Source of the DNA: Paragorgia papillata
Taxonomy: Eukaryota; Cnidaria; Anthozoa; Scleralcyonacea; Coralliidae
Assembly (NCBI GenBank): GCA_035771165.1
Contig: JAWNZC010000321.1
Coordinates: 1,091,501 to 1,155,500, forward strand
DNA length: 64,000 nucleotides
Direction of reading: 5' to 3'
In this document: positions 59,269 to 64,000 of the stretch, in pieces
How positions within the stretch are numbered: the stretch's first letter is position 1
Layout of the letters: each line of letters begins with the position of its first letter
Translations under genes and position numbers: made by a program
Notes under the pieces: generated by a model
The model's database searches: none
What the model was told of the DNA's origin: nothing
Seen by the model: the letters and a program-made list of their open reading frames with translations, nothing else

Positions 59269-59606
59269 CTGTAAACCAAAGATAACCTGAAATAAGAAGA
59301 GAAAGACTGTAAGTATCAGAGTATAAAATAGAATAGGAATGAAAACTAAAAATAAAGATCAATCTGAATGGGCATCTACAAACATTGTGGCAAAAAGAGT
59401 AAAATGTTAAAATAAAGACGAGGAACAAAATGAGAATACGAGACAAAAAGAAGACCAAAGATGATGATAAGTATATACGAGAATAGAATTTTAAGAACTT
59501 GTAAAAACAAGAATGAAAACAGGTACGAAAGCGATAAGAATCAAAGTACAAACGAAGATAAATCCAAAACTAAAATCACAAGTCCAAACCGAGTAGACAT
59601 GCCTTA

Positions 59607-59987
59607 GACCCCGTTTACACTAGAGCAAACGTTTTCGGATTCGTGACGAATCTGGAACGTTTAGTATAAAAACTGTAGGGTTGGATCATGTATCCAGAGA
59701 TTTCGAATCCGGAAAAAAATATAGAAACTTCGTATCCGAATACTTTTGAATCCAAGACAATACGTAGTGTGAACGGTTATTCCGATGAATTAGGATGCTC
59801 TTCCGCTCGTAGTCATGCGAGGTTGGGGTGGAACCAACATGGTCAACATATTAACTGAATTAAAGGAATTCCGAGTTTAGTGTAAATGGCCGAATCTGGG
59901 AATGCTGTTGTAGTGTAAACGCCTAACGAATCCGAATACTCGGTACGAAGTGAATCCGGAAACTTTTGCTCTAGTGTAAACGGGGTC
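59607..59987. mobile_element. PIF/Harbinger-like MITE, TTA target duplication
   Basis: Ends GACCCCGTTTACACTAGAGC and GCTCTAGTGTAAACGGGGTC are exact inverses, with TTA on both sides (59604-59606 and 59988-59990). The interior repeats words such as GAATCCGGAAA and CGAATAC on both strands. Same terminal family as 10287-10397. It sits upstream of the RMDN1-like exon, possibly in an intron. Confidence 0.75.
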
Positions 59988-60004
59988 TTAGAGTCGTGCT
60001 TATA

Positions 60005-60474
60005 CAGTGGCGATGCTTATACGTCTGATGTCACTGCTCAAATTGCACCCTGAACCTAGAGCTACTTACGGAAAACTGAAAGCATCGCCTGGGCGTTGCA
60101 TGATCAAGGTTCGTAACAAGCCTGCCTTAATCGCGGCCCACTCCAATTTTGAAATAGGAGGGGCACACGCCTGATATTCTATACTTTCCGAAGGCCGCTA
60201 CTAGTCGGGCCAGGGGCCGCTACTTTCAGAATAATACGACGATAAACAACGATGTTCAACTTTGCACAGGTCGTCCATTGTACATTTGTATAAAATAATT
60301 GATAACAATATAATTCGTGTATATACTGAATTACTTACTGTATTCACTATTTGTTTGTAAAAAAAGGTGAAACTGAATAGTTTTTTATTCATTGTCCACT
60401 GATTTGTTTTGGACTGGTCAAAATCTGGGGCCGGAGGCATATGCCCTCTTTGCCCCATAGATAAACCGCCACTG
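60005..60474 (-). mobile_element. hAT-like non-autonomous element
   Basis: The terminal words CAGTGGCG and CGCCACTG are inverted. From 60474 inward, in reverse, the sequence matches the element at 63532-63881: GGTTTATCTATGGGGCAAAG, CCAGATTTTGACCAGTCC and ACTATTCAGTTTC. An 8-bp target duplication is not clear. The frame 60201-60488 is non-coding. A poly-C/A tract lies beyond it at 60685-60715. Confidence 0.5.
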
Positions 60475-60790
60475 TACACATACGGCATGGTACATGTACT
60501 ACACAGTTCTACAAATAGATACTGACATTGTGGGGAATGTTCCCAGAGACACCGAATAGATCACGTACAAAAAATTAGAACAATTTATTAAAAATAAAAA
60601 CTTTCTGTATAAAAACGCTTTAAAACCAACACTCTCAGAGCTTCGAACGTACACAACTCCTCTCCCCAGTCCCTCGCTCGCCTACCCCCCCCCCCCACCC
60701 CCCCACCCCCCACCACGTTTCATCCAGAACTTGCAATGTCAGCAGTATATACAGTATTTATTTAACTCAATGTCAGCAGTATATAAAGGG

Positions 60791-60914
60791 GATATTACAC
60801 GGTGGCGAGAAGATATGGATTTTATGTTCGAGTGGCCAGGACAATATCTAGAGTGAGATATTGCTCTTGCCACGAGAACATAAAATCCATATCTTTGAGC
60901 AACCGTGTAATGTT
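60791..60914. mobile_element. Foldback around GATATTACACGG
   Basis: GATATTACACGGTGGCGAGA then AGATATGGATTTTATGTTC pairs with GAACATAAAATCCATATCTT and CCGTGTAATGTTC, loop about 30 bp. The flanking words ACAGTATTTATTTAA at about 60750 and 61263 suggest the repeat may extend to about 61262. Confidence 0.5.
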
Positions 60915-61365
60915 CTATTTATTATATGGACAATGAAATTATGCGTGGAAGTGAACTTGATAAACTGAGTTTAATGCAAAAACTACAACCACTTGACCAA
61001 AAACTTTTAGAAAACACAAATTAAAAATACAACAGCTTCTTCGAATACGTCATTTTACGTGAAAAACTGAATTAAAGAGAAGTTACTGGCCCAAATTTAC
61101 TTGATTCGAAACTCACGGCAAAACGCAAAAATTTTGATTGTCGATATGTCACTCGCGAGCGTTACATACGAGAAATACGCCACTCGGTTCCCGGATGTAG
61201 TGAAATATGGATTCTACGAGTGTTTTAGTTGCTAGTAAAATACTCTTCTCCATATAATAAACAGTATTTATTTAAATGTATAAAATAATAAATAGCAGGG
61301 CCCGTTAACAAAGACATACACAATTAATTAATTTAAGATCAAATAACTAAAGTTAGTTACAATTA

Positions 61366-62060
61366 TTAAAAACAGCAAGAGATAGGGCTAGCTAGACAGC
61401 GAGCATTGCACTTTAAACATAAGGATTTCCAAGATCTGGGGTCATCTACATCGTAGTTTATATCCAAGGCAGTGAAATAATAATTGAAAAGCAAAATCGT
61501 TAATTGGTTAATGGTTATGGAGTTATATATTAATTCTCCAGGAAGTATGTTCCAGATTCTAATGGATCTATTAAGAAAGGAAGTTTGGAATGTCATTGTT
61601 TTACATCTTCGAAGGCGAAAGAGAGTTAGGTTCGAGTTGCTTGTAGATCTTGTTAGTCTATTTGGAATGTCAGGTACCAGGATAATATCACTACTTACAG
61701 TCACTAAATCATTAATTACTTTGAAAAAGAATATCATATCCATATACTCATGCCAGAAACTAAGCGGGAGTAACTGAGTAGCCCATAAGCCTGACTTTAT
61801 AAGGTGTATCGCAGTGAAATGGCAAGTTTAATATGAACTTAGTTCCGCAACGTTGCACTCTCACTGTCCGTCTAATCACAGTCTAATAAGCTCAATCGAT
61901 TGAGGAGCCCAGACCTGTGTAGCGTACCAAGGTGTGGTCTTGCAACAGCCAGGAACAAGCAACATCTAGTCCTAGGGTTTTGGATTTCCTCCCACCCTAT
62001 AACTCTGGCCCTGTTCATGTCTTCTGCCTTATTAAGGATGAAGTCAATGGACATGTCCAG
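61366..62060 (-). pseudogene. Degenerate non-LTR retrotransposon, reverse-transcriptase ORF tail
   Basis: Read in reverse, pieces in different frames give the landmarks of a CR1/L2/Jockey-type ORF2 C-terminus: NPRTRCCLFLAVARPHLG, then YATQVWAPQSIELI after a frameshift, then LLPLSFWHEYMDMIFFFKV, the Arg-rich LTLFRLRRCKT, FLNRSIRIWN and LPGELI, ending CLASPISCCF. At least two frameshifts and stops separate the pieces. The catalytic fingers and palm lie further upstream and are absent. A 5'-truncated, decayed copy in the usual LINE manner. Confidence 0.75.
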
Positions 62061-62340
62061 AATGTTGAAACCAAATTAATTTGCCATTTATAAACAAGAT
62101 TATATGAAATCTATATTAATTATAATTATACTTTGGCTGCTATTCCAATTTCAGGCTATTCACTTGTATGTTTATTCACAGTCAGCTATGTAATAAACAT
62201 GGAATACAGTATATATAAATCCTCCACAATTTTTAGTTTTCTTTATTATAGAGAATGCAGAAACACCTGATAAGTATTTTATTAAAATGACACTTTTTGA
62301 TTTGTTCCATTTGTTCTCTCACAAAATATGTATTCTCTCT

Positions 62341-62521
62341 TCAAACATGACCATGCAAGAAGCCCATGATCTTCAATTGAGCAACCTGTGTCCCCCAACT
62401 TTCATAAGGTGTTTTGTTGTAAGTGGCAAACCATCCTTTATCAGCCAACTGTTCCTCATTGTAGGCATCCACAAGATTGCCTTCTTCATCACATGACTCA
62501 TCTTCTGGAATGAGATTCCAG
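62341..62521 (-). CDS. Orphan terminal exon, unknown protein
   Basis: After an acceptor-like CATAACTCCACAG (62522) the minus strand is open for 59 codons to TGA (62341-62343). The peptide is hydrophilic and well mixed: WNLIPEDESCDEEGNLVDAY, then NEEQLADKGWF and YESWGTQVAQLKIMGF. Composition and the acceptor make real coding likely; the overlapping longer frames on both strands are shadows. I do not recognise the family. It may be the end of a gene whose other exons lie beyond the window, or a captured fragment. Confidence 0.45.
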
Positions 62522-62939
62522 CTGTGGAGTTATGATTTTGAACTGACCAATCATGTAACACGTAGTGTATATCCCCAAATTTGGGGGGACATAAATTATA
62601 CATGCAAATATAATATGATGTAATGTAAATATTTAAAAATACTACAATTCAATTGAGTGTAACTTTGGTATAATTTTATCACAAAGTTTTAACATTTGTA
62701 TTTGATTTTGCAGTCTAAAGTGGTACATGTATTTTCTGTTTTGTTATCTGCAAGATGCAAGCAATGATATGTACGGTATAGAGATTGTTAAATTTTGATC
62801 AGTGCACTCATTTATCTGAAATGCTAACTTCACTCATTCCGAGGCTTCAAAAGTGAAGCTTCATGATTTTCCTGATTCGCATCAGATTCAGTCGCCCATG
62901 CTGTCCACCACCTCGACCATATACACTGAAGACTAGAGT

Positions 62940-63388
62940 CAGTGCTGGATTAACCCTATGGCAGAAGTGGCATATGCCAGGGGCCCCGCACTTTCTGGGG
63001 GCCCCGCGCTTTCATTAAAAAAAATGAAAACGCGGGGCCAGAAAACGCGGATCCAGAAAACGCGATTGTTATCGATATGTACGATTATATAGATTAGTAA
63101 TTAGCAGTTGTTTTACACAAGAGTACAAGACAAGTGCGTTCAATTTCAGACCAAATTCTTGACGTGTATTTTCATTTTTTGTAAACACACACACATGGGA
63201 CTAAGGCGCAAGGAACAAAAGAAACAAAATTTAATCCTTCATATATTCTCTCTGAGACTTTGAGTTTGGCCCAATTAAAGTGCCGATTTCACTCTTCCAC
63301 GCGTGACACCTCCCCCCCCCTCCAGTAGGGCAAGGGGCCCCGCATGGAAAATATGCCCCGGGCCCCGCGCAAGCTTAATCCGGCCCTG
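62940..63388. mobile_element. hAT-like MITE, 8-bp target duplication
   Basis: Ends CAGTGCTGGATTAA and TTAATCCGGCCCTG are inverted. ACTAGAGT lies on both sides (62932-62939 and 63389-63396). The interior is rich in GGGGCCCCGC on both strands. Eight-base duplication and CAG...CTG ends are typical of hAT. Confidence 0.8.
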
Positions 63389-63531
63389 ACTAGAGTTTGT
63401 TGGGGGGGGGGGGGCACTGAAAGCACATGAAACTTCAGAGATCAGTGGCAATGGGAGGTTCTGGATCTCCCTTGCTTCCTTCAAAACCAATTTTGTGATT
63501 CTTCTCTTCAGACAAGGAATAAAGCCAGTGA

Positions 63532-63881
63532 TAGTGGTGGATTATCTATAGCCGGGCAAAGGGGGCTTTTGCCCCTGGCCCTGGGCCTCAGATTTTGACT
63601 GGCCCAAAAAAGATGAGTGAATAGAAAAACTATTCAGTTTCTTTTTTTTTTACAAACAAATGGTGAAGACTTCAGTATATACACAATTATCAACTTACAT
63701 GTATCATGAAATGGAGAACCTGTGCAAAGTACATGTAGTGGCCCCACCAAAATAGCAGCCCCCAAAAGTAGTGTGCCCTGAAAGTAGCAGCCCCATGCAA
63801 AAGTAACGGTGCCCTAAAAATGTTGTGACTGGCCCTAAAATATTCCTTGCCCTCAGCCCTGGGATGGTTTACAATCCACTA
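63532..63881 (+). mobile_element. hAT-like non-autonomous element
   Basis: Ends TAGTGGTGGATTAT and ACAATCCACTA are inverted. The interior (CAGATTTTGACTGGCCC, AACTATTCAGTTTC, then AGCAGCCCC phrases) matches the inverted copy at 60005-60474. No clear 8-bp duplication remains. Confidence 0.55.
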
Positions 63882-64000
63882 TTGATTGGTCCAATCATTG
63901 GAAGAACAATGATCACAAGTGCACCTAGAACCCCACCAGCATGGCTGGATATACTGCTGCTGGATACTGTATTTGACCAGGGCCCAGTCCAGCTACATAT

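Larger units (their letters stand above)
62830..64000 (-). pseudogene. Membrane-protein C-terminal region split by two hAT-like insertions
   Basis: Three minus-strand pieces fit one protein tail: 63882-64000 (a Ser-rich stretch after CSWTGPW, then a hydrophobic segment with LGALVIIVLP), 63397-63531 (starting with a Pro-Cys-Leu-Lys-Arg-Arg-like basic patch), and 62830-62931 (hydrophilic, ending in a stop at 62830-62832). A hAT-like element lies in each gap. The second and third pieces are in the same frame once that element and one target duplication are disregarded. Helix followed by PC and a basic patch is common in type I membrane proteins, retroviral-type envelopes among them, so an old envelope-like gene is one possibility, unproven. 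A run of C at about 63403-63414 may add a frame change. Partial at the window edge. Confidence 0.4.

Noticed and set aside
59198..59551. 117-codon minus-strand frame next to the RMDN1-like exon
   Set aside because: Overlaps the RMDN1-like acceptor in another frame and is made of low-complexity Phe/Ser/Leu codons in the intron.

Overview
This window is nuclear DNA from an animal, most likely a marine invertebrate and quite possibly an anthozoan cnidarian. The grounds are: AT-rich composition; spliced genes (several coding segments begin right after a pyrimidine-tract AG); one exon that clearly belongs to the animal RMDN family; and a dense layer of foldback DNA transposons, tRNA-derived SINEs, a CR1/L2/Jockey-type LINE tail and minisatellites. 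No bacterial gene organisation, rRNA, functional tRNA or CRISPR array was seen. The cnidarian assignment is an inference from repeat style; the animal assignment is firm.

Layout. 0-7.5 kb: a broken lysine-rich ORF, a CCCGGGT-rich MITE, a SINE, a frameshifted gene for a small secreted cysteine-rich protein (minus strand) and a foldback MITE. 7.8-12.3 kb: about 107-bp inverted arms enclosing nested foldback elements and a 37-unit, 42-bp minisatellite. 12.5-14.8 kb: two foldback elements, one carrying a nested insertion with a clean 9-bp target duplication. 14.85-24.06 kb: a head-to-tail duplication of about 4.4-4.8 kb, each copy with a Crypton/DUF3504-like first exon. 24-31 kb: quiet AT-rich DNA with the intact cysteine-rich secreted gene at 28981-29265. 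31-34 kb: an inverted SINE pair, two tandem diverged repeat copies (one invaded by a composite mini-MITE) and another MITE. 34.4-57.4 kb: a second, larger tandem duplication (11.0 and 11.9 kb copies). Each copy carries a membrane-protein terminal exon, a possible 127-codon exon, a tRNA-like foldback, a 0.9-kb TIR element and a 46-bp minisatellite; copy 2 also has an 894-bp transposon that copy 1 lacks. 57.4-64 kb: the last exon of an RMDN1-like gene, several MITEs, a degenerate LINE, an orphan terminal exon, and a membrane-protein tail split by two hAT-like insertions.

How it fits together. Only three loci look like functional host genes: the RMDN1-like exon, the intact cysteine-rich secreted protein, and the duplicated membrane-protein exon. 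The two cysteine-rich genes, about 26 kb apart and in opposite orientation, share a cysteine framework and a splice acceptor just before the ATG, so they look like paralogues, one of them broken. The two duplications serve as internal controls: comparing copies gives precise empty sites for several transposons and shows which reading frames are conserved. All comparisons were made by eye, so identity and copy counts are approximate where stated.
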